A stretch of 64,000 bases of DNA from Calditrichota bacterium (GCA_020637445.1 JACJVZ010000003.1:62001-126000), one strand, 5' to 3'; positions 10,301 through 17,394 are shown, counted from the stretch's first letter. Numbers and translations are program-made. The notes: a model not told the origin generated them from the letters alone.

Positions 10301-11069
10301 GCAAGCCTTCGGGCTGGAAAGAGCCTGTAAACGGAGCCGCGCCCGCGGTGATCGAGGTAGCGGCTTCGTCGTCGAATACCGTTCCTACGTAGTTGTCGCC
10401 CGAGCTGCCATTGTTTGTGGAAAGTTCGATTTCCACTGAGTTGGGGCCAATCAGATAAATTTGAAGGTCGGAGTCCCACGTATGGGTTATGTTGTCGATA
10501 ATGACTTCGACGTCCTGAATCGGACCATAAGCACCGGCAACTGAAATCACGCTGGTTACACGTGAGGGGCAAGCTCCATCCGGGATAGCAAGCGAACCCG
10601 CCCAGCTAAAATAGTCACCGCCGTTGTCGTCAAGAGAGCGCTCAGATTGACGTCCGCCCTGCTCAACAGGCAAATAAGCCTCGACCAAGGCTTTGTCGCC
10701 GGGACGCATTTCACCGTTCATAATGCGTTCTTGAGCAGCCTTTGCGGCGCGAATATTGTCAACTTCAGAAGAAGAAGCGGCCTGCAGTGCCGTAGCTTTT
10801 GCGGAAGTTGAAATCTGGTTCGCGGGGGCATTGGTGTTTGGCCGGTTTTTCAGAGCGCCGTTAAGCTGGTTTTGCAGTTCGGCTTTGCGAGCAAGAAGAT
10901 CGGGAGTTTCGCCTGATCTGTGCATGCTCCGTTCGAGAGTCCGCAATTCGAGTTTCGCGCGATCACGCGAGGTGATATTGTGTTTCGGGTTCTGCTTTGC
11001 GACCGCAAAGCCGATGACACCACAACACAAGAACCCCGTGATAATAAATGAGATCCACTTCTTTGACAT
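7389..11069 (-). CDS. Giant secreted protein with P-domain, CARDB and GRCCY repeats
   Basis: This 1226-residue protein starts MSKKWISFIITGFLCCGVIG, a signal peptide. A charged linker to about 145 follows. Next is a proprotein-convertase P-domain-like module near 150-270 (HTWDSDLQIYLIGP, SPVGDWTLSICD). A CARDB domain lies near 275-385 (LRVNNLGSVASDPTTAHFDY). Then come PPC-like sandwich modules with cysteine repeats starting near residues 518 (GACCY), 716, 757 and 1053 (GRCCY). A fibronectin-III-like segment near 955-1045 resembles the C-terminal segment of the preceding gene (DPINDLTAYPIPTGD). The protein ends in a PPC-like module without a YPNPFN sorting tag. It is a more distant member of the same family, with an added P-domain. 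The function is unknown; an extracellular structural or adhesive role is inferred. Confidence 0.9.
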   Translation of the reverse strand: MSKKWISFIITGFLCCGVIGFAVAKQNPKHNITSRDRAKLELRTLERSMHRSGETPDLLARKAELQNQLNGALKNRPNTNAPANQISTSAKATALQAASSSEVDNIRAAKAAQERIMNGEMRPGDKALVEAYLPVEQGGRQSERSLDDNGGDYFSWAGSLAIPDGACPSRVTSVISVAGAYGPIQDVEVIIDNITHTWDSDLQIYLIGPNSVEIELSTNNGSSGDNYVGTVFDDEAATSITAGAAPFTGSFQPEGLLSTFDGISPVGDWTLSICDAVGSDLGTLTGWQIQILAPVLTGPELTVTDLYPCGDNEPNPFQLISLRVNNLGSVASDPTTAHFDYDGGTTTGSLAVPAIAPGGFFDVNFIAIIDLTAGPHTLVGSVDPVAGEANTANNTETCVPVGFQCYDQVVVAPGSWTEETIGDECTLRSGADYVFEVVIPYDASWSFSLCNGGSTWDTYLYLSSSCCGTILNSNDDYCGLVSQLSCIQLTTGVYFVDVEPFSSGGLGGTFTLDIFECIPGACCYGAGQCTEIPEEDCIALGGTFQGDGTLCSAVECPNPCIFECDVNAAAEGDDFTNYCETDGASDFNGGCNLDPPAYTEIQCGDIVCGNAFTCDATQVRDTDWYRFTTTGWNDVTVTAQAAFNNFVYGIVDISDCGVPFFISVGTITDCSLGPQSVTALTLPPGTYAVLGLYGDFTGLPVPSQYQLTLGCTPVAAPTGRCCYFDGVSALCATNTLEECDLLGGLWVSGIDCDTPCEIGRCCYNAGASCGDVTQAECDFLAGTWDEFLTCTSDPCPVPVDNDDCETAEEMVVVPGGSVTVLSGAAGATYTCTDVCTDDCGTWTSSSPDQFYFFTLTECRKIAIVTDLNAVHDSHISVYNDGECCGTPVLCNDDWGCNFSLDTYDWLPPTLRPLDDYGSEVAGLLEAGTYYIRAGHYSSGNWGEYELSIYDFGPCVNAPCDPINDLTAYPIPTGDLADHIQLMWTAPQDEDYTVWSTTNPNNDGNPDNGADADWVLEATLLGLTAGPQTWDGPATFGTLKFYVVTAACEPFTEPVGRCCYDGVCADLTHAACNDLGGVWTLGLTCVSDPCPVVPDNDDCIGAIEVLNGTPVSGSTALAVVGTDITSCTFNDIYDVWYYYVATTTDPIWVTLCDAGTTFDTGLAVFDACGGTEVACNDDDFITLPNLQCDVNGFASTLEFTPAAVGIFYIRVSGYDGDTGDFVLNVTQ

Positions 11070-11170
11070 CTTTTCTTCCTTAAAAATAGAGTTACAATTT
11101 CAGCCTGCATGACGATCGAGTGGGAAGCACGTTACTCGAACGGAAGTCACTTTAGCCTGCCAACAAATTA

Positions 11171-11199
11171 AATATAGTCTCAACCTTAGATTGAATCAA
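11171..11199 (-). promoter_or_regulatory. Sigma70-type promoter for the giant gene at 7389-11069
   Basis: On the minus strand TTGATT (11194-11199), 17 bases and TATATT (11171-11176) are seen, with a leader of about 95-100 bases before the ATG. This matches the layout of the other two giant genes. Confidence 0.65.
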
Positions 11200-11317
11200 C
11201 ACATTTGTGCTTGAACATGCACATTTTGCTTCTCAAACAGTCTATCACACAAATGCATAAAAAACTGACTTTTATATACGAAATGAAGTTGACATGGTTT
11301 ACAATGAGCAACAAAAA

Positions 11318-11339
11318 TGCCCGGCCGATTGGCTGGGCA
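11318..11339 (-). terminator. Terminator of the XRE-CheW-HDOD-receiver operon
   Basis: The arms TGCCCGGCC (11318-11326) and GGCTGGGCA (11331-11339) flank a 4-base loop. On the minus strand the hairpin is followed by TTTTTGTTG, 28 bases past the stop of the receiver gene. Confidence 0.75.
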
Positions 11340-11366
11340 AATTCTGGGTACTTTGAAATCTGTCAG

Positions 11367-11798
11367 TTATCGATTGTTTGCTGCAGCATTCTTAAGTGCG
11401 CTAAAATAGTTCTTTGTAAACAATCCGAGATCATTTCCACTGGGCGAAAAATCTTTGGACAAGATTGTATAAGCACCGAGTGAACGCAACTCATCTTGAA
11501 CAGAAGGTTGATCGTGGATGGGCAGTCCGGTCACGACCACGACTCCGAGATGTAGATTTCGTTCCAACATCTTCATCAAGACCGTTCGGCCGCTCATCCG
11601 CGGCATTTCCAAGTCGAGCGAGATGACGTCAGGTCTGTCCTGATTAATGTATTCGAGACATTCGTCGCCATCGGCAACACTGGCGCAGACTTCAAAGCCT
11701 GTTTGTTTTTCTACAAGCTGCTGCAATACGCGCCTGACGACCGGATTGTCGTCCGCGATAAGTACTCTCACGATGTTCCCCCCGTTAGTAATACTCAT
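11367..11798 (-). CDS. Single-domain response regulator (CheY-like, CheB-type receiver)
   Basis: A 143-residue stand-alone receiver domain with every phosphorylation residue present: acidic pair D16-D17 (LIADDN), phospho-acceptor D62 in SLDLEMPRMSG, T90 and K115 (ILSKD). The DLEMPRMSG motif is typical of CheB receivers, but no methylesterase domain follows. It is the last gene of a four-gene operon after XRE, CheW and HDOD, starting 6 bases after the HDOD stop. ATG 11798 is used; a GTG at 11771 behind a G-rich tract is an alternative and would remove nine residues. It probably takes phosphate from a kinase encoded elsewhere, as no CheA lies in this window. Its output target is unknown. Confidence 0.88.
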   Translation of the reverse strand: MSITNGGNIVRVLIADDNPVVRRVLQQLVEKQTGFEVCASVADGDECLEYINQDRPDVISLDLEMPRMSGRTVLMKMLERNLHLGVVVVTGLPIHDQPSVQDELRSLGAYTILSKDFSPSGNDLGLFTKNYFSALKNAAANNR

Positions 11799-11804
11799 AT
11801 TGTC

Positions 11805-12749
11805 TTAGTCGGTTGTGGCCATGCGAATAAATTCGCGAGCCCGGTCGATGTTTTCTTCGATTTCTTCGACGAATTCGTGAATGTTCAGTTTGAGGATATT
11901 CTCATTTTCTTTGGCGAGGATTTCCCACGCCGGATCTCGTGTCAGGTGTTCGTTAACTTGCGTGCGGATGCTGCGGTCAAGAATGGCGCGGGCCAGACTT
12001 GCGGCTAAGTGCACGACGGCGGTCAGGACACTTTGCTCGGGAGCCAGGTGCGGTTGATGATGATAACGAATGCTTTCGACGATGGAATTCGGCAGCGACC
12101 ATTTTTCCGCCAGCCAAGCGCCGACTTCGGCATGGTCGGTACCCAACACACGCTGCTCAGCAACGAGGAACGGGATACTCTCGTCTGCACTGAGCTTGAA
12201 GGCTTCGCCGAGCTCATTCGGGAAGTATTGGTGGAGCACAATCTTGCCAATATTGTGCAGGAGTCCGGCAGTAAACTCGATGCCGTGGAGACGCATTTGC
12301 AGTTTGGAAACGAGCACTCGCGCGATTTCTCCGGTTCCGGCGCTATGTTCCCAGAATTCTTCGCGCTGGAAGCTCTCGCTGCTGCTGTTTGGAAAGGCCT
12401 TGAGTACGGAGATAGAGGTCACGAGATTTGAGACTTCACGCATACCCAGTACTACGAGCGCCATGTTTAGCGACTCGACGCGGCGGGGCATGCCGTAAAA
12501 GGCGCTGTTTGAAACCCGCAGTATCTTTCCGGTCATGGAAGGATCGTTGCGGATGATTCGGACAATTTCGGACATTCCGCTCATGGGGTCATTCGCCAAG
12601 CGCGAGACTTCCAGAGCGATGGTCGGCAGCGTGGGCAAATCGCCGGCCTCTTTGAGGCGCTGCAAGACCACTTTTGCCCTCGCGGGATCGCCTACAAGCA
12701 GGGTATCAGAGTGATCCACGGACACAAGGCTATGTAACGAGTCAGTCAT
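11805..12749 (-). CDS. HDOD domain protein
   Basis: This 314-residue protein carries an HDOD domain around residues 30-235 (LPTLPTIALEVSRLANDP, IRNDPSMTGKILRVSNSAFY, GLLHNIGKIVLHQYFP, HAEVGAWLAEKWSLP). HDOD proteins are HD-GYP-like folds that usually lack a full metal site and act in signalling; here HN replaces the canonical HD. The C-terminal 70 residues are helical and acidic (EIEENIDRAREF). Its start overlaps the CheW stop by four bases (ATGA), so translation is likely coupled. It may link a chemotaxis-type adaptor with the downstream receiver, but this is inferred from gene order only. Confidence 0.88.
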   Translation of the reverse strand: MTDSLHSLVSVDHSDTLLVGDPARAKVVLQRLKEAGDLPTLPTIALEVSRLANDPMSGMSEIVRIIRNDPSMTGKILRVSNSAFYGMPRRVESLNMALVVLGMREVSNLVTSISVLKAFPNSSSESFQREEFWEHSAGTGEIARVLVSKLQMRLHGIEFTAGLLHNIGKIVLHQYFPNELGEAFKLSADESIPFLVAEQRVLGTDHAEVGAWLAEKWSLPNSIVESIRYHHQPHLAPEQSVLTAVVHLAASLARAILDRSIRTQVNEHLTRDPAWEILAKENENILKLNIHEFVEEIEENIDRAREFIRMATTD

Positions 12750-13225
12750 TCTTTCTCCAGTTTTCCGGCAAAGTTCGGTTTAGTCAGTTCATTCACATTC
12801 AACCAGAACACATCCCCATTTCTTGTTGTCGTGCGAGCACGGGCAGGCAGCGGCGCGATTTCGAGGTCAAAGAGCAGCAAACCACGCGGGCTGACGGAAA
12901 TTACTTCATCAGGGTGATCGAAAACGAGTCCGATCCGTTGTCCGAATCTTTCGACGACTGCCACCGCAGGCAACAAGGATTCGTCGGCCGTGTTGCTAAG
13001 TTTTGTACGCAGGTCGATGACGGGAATTCGGTCATATTTGAGCTGCACGAGTCCTGCGAACCCCTGTTCGGTATTGGGGATGAGCGGGAGGTTGTTGTGC
13101 AGTCCGACGACTTCATCGACTCCGAGGGCAAAGCGCCAGCTTGCCAGTCTGAAACAGACCAGTTTGGTGGCGGGAGCAGGTGAAGCGGCGGCGCGGCGCG
13201 ACGGCCGCGGAGGTGCGGCAACCAT
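12746..13225 (-). CDS. CheW-like adaptor protein
   Basis: This 159-residue protein has a proline/alanine-rich N terminus of about 20 residues and then a CheW-type SH3-like domain: LVCFRLASWRFALGVDEV, IPNTEQGFAGLVQLKYDRIP, VIDLRTKL and LVFDHPDEVISV. CheW scaffolds receptor-CheA arrays. No CheA or receptor gene is present in the window, so the partner is encoded elsewhere or the protein has a non-chemotaxis job. It starts two bases after the XRE stop codon and overlaps the HDOD start. The family call is good, the role unknown. Confidence 0.82.
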   Translation of the reverse strand: MVAAPPRPSRRAAASPAPATKLVCFRLASWRFALGVDEVVGLHNNLPLIPNTEQGFAGLVQLKYDRIPVIDLRTKLSNTADESLLPAVAVVERFGQRIGLVFDHPDEVISVSPRGLLLFDLEIAPLPARARTTTRNGDVFWLNVNELTKPNFAGKLEKE

Positions 13226-13227
13226 GG

Positions 13228-13422
13228 CTACTGCTGTTTAAGCTTTTTTTCGAGCCCGATCAGCAGGCGGGCCGCAATTCTGTTAGGACTGGATTTGCCG
13301 TTTTCCCAGCGGTTGACCGTAGAAAAGGTCACGCCGATAAGGTGGGCGAAATCTTCCTGTGTAAGCTGCATGCGCTGCCTAATTTGGCGAATGCGCTCTG
13401 CGTCCATACGCATTTGATCCAA
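13228..13422 (-). CDS. Small XRE-family helix-turn-helix protein
   Basis: This 64-residue protein is almost entirely one HTH_3/Cro-C1 domain: IRQIRQRMQLTQEDFAHLIG followed by the recognition helix VTFSTVNRWENGKSSP. TTG 13422 is preceded by GGGAG at suitable spacing; the internal ATG at 13413 is an alternative. It is the first gene of the operon with CheW, HDOD and receiver and may regulate that operon or deliver its output. No effector or dimerisation domain is present. Confidence 0.8.
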   Translation of the reverse strand: MDQMRMDAERIRQIRQRMQLTQEDFAHLIGVTFSTVNRWENGKSSPNRIAARLLIGLEKKLKQQ

Positions 13423-13661
13423 GAGGTACTCCCGAGAGTTAGGGTTCAGTAAGATTTGTCAACCTCTTGACGGAGTGCAATAGCCGGGCCATTGCGAATG
13501 CTATGGCGTGGGTGAAGATTGAGGCAACTCCAAGAAAGGGAAAAACAGACCCTTAGATTTGGGTCAGTAGTCAATCATGAGATAAGGGATGTGGGGCAGA
13601 AAAGGCGAGCGGGGAAGTTTTTTTGGGGCGAATTTGGCCGGGGGAGGGATGGGGAATAGAA

Positions 13662-13687
13662 GCGGCGAACCCTAAAAGGGTCGCCGC
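13662..13687 (-). terminator. Terminator after the beta-helix gene
   Basis: A GCGGCGA/TCGCCGC stem with an inner ACCCT/AGGG stem is centred near 13675, 28 bases past the stop at 13715. The tail is weak in T. Confidence 0.5.
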
Positions 13688-13714
13688 CAAGGTTACGTCA
13701 ATAGTGCAAGCAAC

Positions 13715-15355
13715 CTATTTAATGAGAACCAACTTGGTTGTGGCATAGGCCAATGTTCCAGAGCGAAGCTGCACGAAGTAGATGCCGCTGGCGAGGGAAC
13801 GAGATTCGAAACTCAGCGTGTGGTGCGACTCGATTTGGCCGTGATAGGTTTTTTCAATTTCGCGGCCTGTGAGGTCGAAGAGCACGACGTCGTAGATGTT
13901 GGGGTGTGCGACTTCGATGGTGATTTGCGTGAGTGAATTGAATGGATTTGGATAAGCCGACAACGTGTATTGCTCGGGGAGATAGGGGTCTGATGGATCG
14001 AGCGAGACTTCGGTGGTGTCGGAGCTGTCGGGATCGACGGTTAACCACGGAATAAACATCACGTGATTGTCGACTTGCGCACCGAGTCCGTTGGGATTTA
14101 ATTCTCCGTGATAGGGGCCGGAGGGGTCTCCCCACCAGCAATTGCGGGCGTCGATGGTGGCTCCGGCATAAATGTGACGGATACTGAAGAAGTCGCGTGC
14201 GAAGGAGTTGTTGCGAAAAACTAGAGTATCCGGCCCGACGGGTTGATAGAGATAAATTTGAGGTTTGTTGGGAGTCAGTGCGTCGCCGAAGGTGTTGTTC
14301 TCGATGCGGCAGAACGCGTTTGATGTGAATCCACTTGCATCGGCCGTAACCAGAATGGTTGAATCGATACTGTTTCCCGACATGTTAGCGATGAATCCAC
14401 TTCCCGAATCTGTGCAACGCGCCCTGATCATTTCGCCACAAGGCAAGGTTGTTCCGAGCGGCGCTCCGCAATTAAGAAACTCGTTATCAATCAGTCTAAG
14501 TGCACAATTTTCTGACACTGGATCATCGAAACATGAGACCCAAATGTCTAAAATCGCACCGTTCGTGACCCTGATATTTTCAAACGAGCAGTTTCTCACA
14601 ACTGAGCCACATCGTGGCCTTAGCCAAACGGCTCGACTATCAAGCGAGCTTGTCGCCAAGAACCGGCAGTTTGTGATTGAAAGACTGTCACCGAGGCCAA
14701 GTAGAAAATACAACGGGCCGGAATGAGTAAACAGACAATTTTCAAACACTCCGCCCCTTCGTGATGCGACTAAGGCACCGGAAGCGCCGTCAAACCAAGT
14801 GGAGAACGCGTGAATCTGTCCTGGACTTGTAGTATTTGCGGCAAGTTCTAGTGAACCAATGAATCGACAACTGTCAAACGTGATACTCGGGAATCGTGTC
14901 ACGCCTGCCAATACTGAGTCGAAGAGACAACGTATGAATTCGACCGAATGTTCAGAAGAATCACCGACGATTCCTGCCGGTACAGATGCCGACCTTCCCT
15001 CAGTCATTCCGACTCGATTGCGAAAGACAATATCCCTAAACTTGGCACTCCCTCCCGTAAGTGTCAGAATACATAAGCTATCCGAACCCGGCAAATTCGT
15101 TGGGTCAAGCACAACAAACTCAGTTGCTGAAGAGTCGATAACCACATCACTCATCAGCACGAAGTTCAGTGGGGGCACCACAACGGACTCTTCATAAATA
15201 CCAGATGACGCGAGGATGGTGTCGTTATTTTCGAGTTGTCGGAAGGCCGCCGACAGGGTTTCCCACTCGCTTGGCACTCGCAAGACGTCGGGGCGGGCAA
15301 CAAGCGGCAGAAGTGCACCCAAGATACATGCTATTCCCCCAACTATGGCCCACAT
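13715..15355 (-). CDS. Secreted right-handed beta-helix protein with C-terminal sorting domain
   Basis: This 546-residue protein begins with a hydrophobic signal (MWAIVGGIACILGALLPLVA). The middle, about 40-430, shows parallel beta-helix style repeats with recurrent asparagine turns (FENCLFTHSG, ITNCRFLATS, VRNCSFENIR, IENNTFGD). The last 80 residues are a type IX-like sorting domain: LSAYPNPFNSLTQITIEV, VVLFDLTGREIEK, LASGIYFVQLRSG and a basic tail. The start overlaps the upstream cysteine-rich gene by 13 bases, which implies translational coupling. Beta-helix proteins often bind or cleave polysaccharide, but no catalytic residues can be assigned. It is probably cargo of the PorU/PorV system at 50-56 kb. 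Confidence 0.87.
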   Translation of the reverse strand: MWAIVGGIACILGALLPLVARPDVLRVPSEWETLSAAFRQLENNDTILASSGIYEESVVVPPLNFVLMSDVVIDSSATEFVVLDPTNLPGSDSLCILTLTGGSAKFRDIVFRNRVGMTEGRSASVPAGIVGDSSEHSVEFIRCLFDSVLAGVTRFPSITFDSCRFIGSLELAANTTSPGQIHAFSTWFDGASGALVASRRGGVFENCLFTHSGPLYFLLGLGDSLSITNCRFLATSSLDSRAVWLRPRCGSVVRNCSFENIRVTNGAILDIWVSCFDDPVSENCALRLIDNEFLNCGAPLGTTLPCGEMIRARCTDSGSGFIANMSGNSIDSTILVTADASGFTSNAFCRIENNTFGDALTPNKPQIYLYQPVGPDTLVFRNNSFARDFFSIRHIYAGATIDARNCWWGDPSGPYHGELNPNGLGAQVDNHVMFIPWLTVDPDSSDTTEVSLDPSDPYLPEQYTLSAYPNPFNSLTQITIEVAHPNIYDVVLFDLTGREIEKTYHGQIESHHTLSFESRSLASGIYFVQLRSGTLAYATTKLVLIK

Positions 15356-15828
15356 GGATCGCTGCTAATTGGGGTGTAAACGGCCGCTTTGGCCTTGCAG
15401 TAGCTTGTACAGTCGTCGCAATCTTCGCCGATGTCGCAAGGTCGTTTGCAAACAACGAGGTCATAGGTAATGTTTGGATCGAGAGTGATGGTAATCTCGG
15501 AGTCGCAATCTTCCGCAGGGCATCCTGACTCAACAAAACCTACAAGTGATCCGCTCACATGTTTGACAACCCACGCACAGCAGGAACAGGTTAAACAGTT
15601 ATCACAGTCAATCCATGCACGCAACTTGAAAGTGGTGTTGCATGGAACTGTAAATGTTGTTGTTTCACAATTATCTCGTGAGGACTGGCAATCATTCCAC
15701 GTTCCGGAACAAGTTAGATCTTGTGCCGTAACACAGACATCGCATTGTGCGTAGAGTTGCGAAGTTCCGAGACACAAAAAAGCCGCGAGCGTAAATGCTG
15801 CGGCCAGACTTGAAGGTGCTTTTCTCAT
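15343..15828 (-). CDS. Small cysteine-rich secreted protein
   Basis: This 161-residue protein starts at ATG 15828, chosen because AGGAGCC lies five bases upstream and a clean signal peptide follows (MRKAPSSLAAAFTLAAFLCL, cleaved near YAQ). A longer open frame reaching 15957 would run through the tandem repeat and promoter and is unlikely. The mature part of about 135 residues holds 19 cysteines, several adjacent or two residues apart (CDVC, CDNC, CSCC, CDDC), which suggests a heavily disulfide-bonded or metal-binding protein. It matches no family I recognise. It is the first gene of a two-gene operon with the beta-helix protein. Confidence 0.8.
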   Translation of the reverse strand: MRKAPSSLAAAFTLAAFLCLGTSQLYAQCDVCVTAQDLTCSGTWNDCQSSRDNCETTTFTVPCNTTFKLRAWIDCDNCLTCSCCAWVVKHVSGSLVGFVESGCPAEDCDSEITITLDPNITYDLVVCKRPCDIGEDCDDCTSYCKAKAAVYTPISSDPCGP

Positions 15829-15856
15829 GGCGTGGCTCCTAAAATATAGTTCCCCG

Positions 15857-15894
15857 TTGGTGCACCGCCTTGGTGCACCGCCTTGGTGCACCGC
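15857..15894. repeat. Three tandem copies of a 13-base unit in the 5' leader
   Basis: The unit TTGGTGCACCGCC occurs at 15857-15869, 15870-15882 and 15883-15894 (last copy one base short). Each contains the palindrome GGTGCACC. The array lies between the promoter and start codon of the cysteine-rich gene. Confidence 0.9.
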
Positions 15895-15900
15895 TACAAG

Positions 15901-15929
15901 AATATAGTTCACAGAATCTGATTTGTCAA
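15901..15929 (-). promoter_or_regulatory. Consensus sigma70 promoter for the cysteine-rich gene
   Basis: On the minus strand TTGACA (15924-15929), 17 bases and TATATT (15901-15906) are seen. The start point would fall just before the tandem repeats at 15857-15894. Confidence 0.75.
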
Positions 15930-15973
15930 GAGCGAAAAGATCTGCGCACAAAGTCATTACTATCCGACTATGC

Positions 15974-16603
15974 TTATTGCGAATAAAGTCCTCCGGTGGC
16001 TTCCATCCAGTCGGCGATTTGGTTGCAGAGGTTGGGCAGGTCTCCGCTGGAGACGTCGAGTTTTAAGACGCGGAGTATCGATTTGTCGGCGAGGTGCTCA
16101 AGATAGTCTTGTTCTTTGAGATAGATGGAGAGATCGTCGTATTGAGAAGGGTTGCCGCTGACTTTTAGGCGCTCTGCGCGCGCGGCTTCGAAGGTTCCGG
16201 GTTGGCGAATACAGAGCACGATGCGGTAATTTAGCGGAAGCAACCGTTCTTCGAGCCAGTGAAAATCGTAGTCTCGTCCGCAGTAGATATGCTGATGCAT
16301 CATCGTGGACAAGTGGAAGCGGTCGATGATCCACGAATAGTATTGCTGGAGTTCAAAGAGCCGCATCCACGTGGAATAGGTCTCCATCGCGAGCGGCTCT
16401 TCTTCCTGATTGAAATTGATCAGCCCTCTCCCCCACGGGAAATTGGTGAAGGCGCACCATTCGCCGCTGATATAGGGAGAATGATAGCGATATTTGCGCG
16501 GGCCGACGATACGCGGATGCTCATTGAGCAAAAAACCTAAATCGGTTTTGTGCGTCAGGCGCGTGCCTTCGAGGATAATCTTGGGACAGAGTTTGCCGCT
16601 CAT
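15974..16603 (-). CDS. P-loop kinase-like protein with degenerate Walker A
   Basis: This 209-residue protein has an opening KIILEGTRLTHKTDLGFLL that resembles the thymidylate/deoxynucleoside-kinase start (EGxxGxGKST), but the loop reads GTRLTHKT, so the usual glycine before lysine is absent. Later IIDRFHLS resembles a DRY/DRH-type motif and VLCIRQPGTFEAARAERLK resembles a lid region with arginines. This suggests a nucleotide-kinase-like fold that may have lost or altered activity. The ATG overlaps the tatC stop by four bases, so the two are cotranscribed, though no functional link to Tat export is known. A sulfotransferase-like fold is the main alternative. Confidence 0.6.
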   Translation of the reverse strand: MSGKLCPKIILEGTRLTHKTDLGFLLNEHPRIVGPRKYRYHSPYISGEWCAFTNFPWGRGLINFNQEEEPLAMETYSTWMRLFELQQYYSWIIDRFHLSTMMHQHIYCGRDYDFHWLEERLLPLNYRIVLCIRQPGTFEAARAERLKVSGNPSQYDDLSIYLKEQDYLEHLADKSILRVLKLDVSSGDLPNLCNQIADWMEATGGLYSQ

Positions 16604-17328
16604 GCTTGAGCTTTTTTGCGGCGGGATTCGATGATGACGCCGATCCAGATGGCGACTTCATAGAGCACCATCATGGGGGTAACCATCAGCATCATCGTGA
16701 GAGCATCGGTGGTGGGAGTGGCGAAAGCTGACAGAATGAAAATCAAGACAATCGCGATGCGGCGGTGCTTGCGGAAGAAACTACTCTTGACCAATCCCGT
16801 GGCAATCAGCACCGTCATGATCAGGGGAAGCTGGAAGATGATGCCGAAAGCTAAGAGCAGGAACAACACGAGACTGACGTAGCTGTTCAGAGACCAGAAG
16901 TTCTGCAATCCGGTCTCGGCAAAAGAGCCCAAGAACTCGAGTGCCGCAGGGAGAATTTCCCACGCGAAGATGACTCCGCCCCAGAAGAGCAGCGTTGAGA
17001 CGATTACAATCGGAAAGAGCCAGAGCTTCTCTTTGGTTCTCAGACCGGGGCCGACAAAACCGTAAACCTGCCACGCGACGAACGGTGAAGCGAGCAGTGC
17101 ACCGAGCAAGAGCGAGATTTTGATCTCGATGATGAAGCCGTCGGACGGTCCCAACAGTGAGAGCGTTCCGGGCACGGACGCGCGAAACGGTTGCATCAGA
17201 AAATCGCGCGCCCAGTCGGAAAGCGCGAAACCCGCGATGGAGCCCAAGGTTACAAACAACAAGCTGCGCAGCAGACGCTTGCGCAGCTCATCGATATGAT
17301 CCCAAAATGTTCTTGGTTGGTCAGACAT
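16600..17328 (-). CDS. tatC: Sec-independent protein translocase subunit TatC
   Basis: This 242-residue polytopic membrane protein starts at ATG 17328 (MSDQPRTFWDHIDELRKRLL); a GTG at 17349 would add seven residues taken from a repeat. TatC features are the N-terminal FWDHIDELRKRL motif, six hydrophobic segments, FVGPGLRTKEK after the second, and ATPTTDALTMML near the end. TatC forms the twin-arginine receptor that binds signal peptides of folded proteins. No tatA or tatB lies nearby. The start region carries a REP-like palindrome and no clear Shine-Dalgarno. Confidence 0.95.
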   Translation of the reverse strand: MSDQPRTFWDHIDELRKRLLRSLLFVTLGSIAGFALSDWARDFLMQPFRASVPGTLSLLGPSDGFIIEIKISLLLGALLASPFVAWQVYGFVGPGLRTKEKLWLFPIVIVSTLLFWGGVIFAWEILPAALEFLGSFAETGLQNFWSLNSYVSLVLFLLLAFGIIFQLPLIMTVLIATGLVKSSFFRKHRRIAIVLIFILSAFATPTTDALTMMLMVTPMMVLYEVAIWIGVIIESRRKKAQA

Positions 17329-17336
17329 ATTTAGTT

Positions 17337-17371
17337 GCGGGGCACCCACAGCGGGTGCCGCCGCGATTCTT
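17337..17371. repeat. REP-like palindrome, copy 1
   Basis: Conserved flanks GCGGGGC and GCCGCCGCGATTCTT surround a stem made of ACCC and GGGT. The same flanks enclose a different, self-complementary stem at 20474-20509. Confidence 0.7.
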
Positions 17372-17394
17372 TACCATTGCGAGTACGGAAAGCA

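Noticed and set aside
15857..15894. Possible CRISPR array
   Set aside because: The 13-base units are directly adjacent, with no spacers and no cas genes.
15829..15957. Longer start for the cysteine-rich gene
   Set aside because: It would translate the promoter and tandem repeats and bury the signal peptide; the start at 15828 has a good ribosome site.
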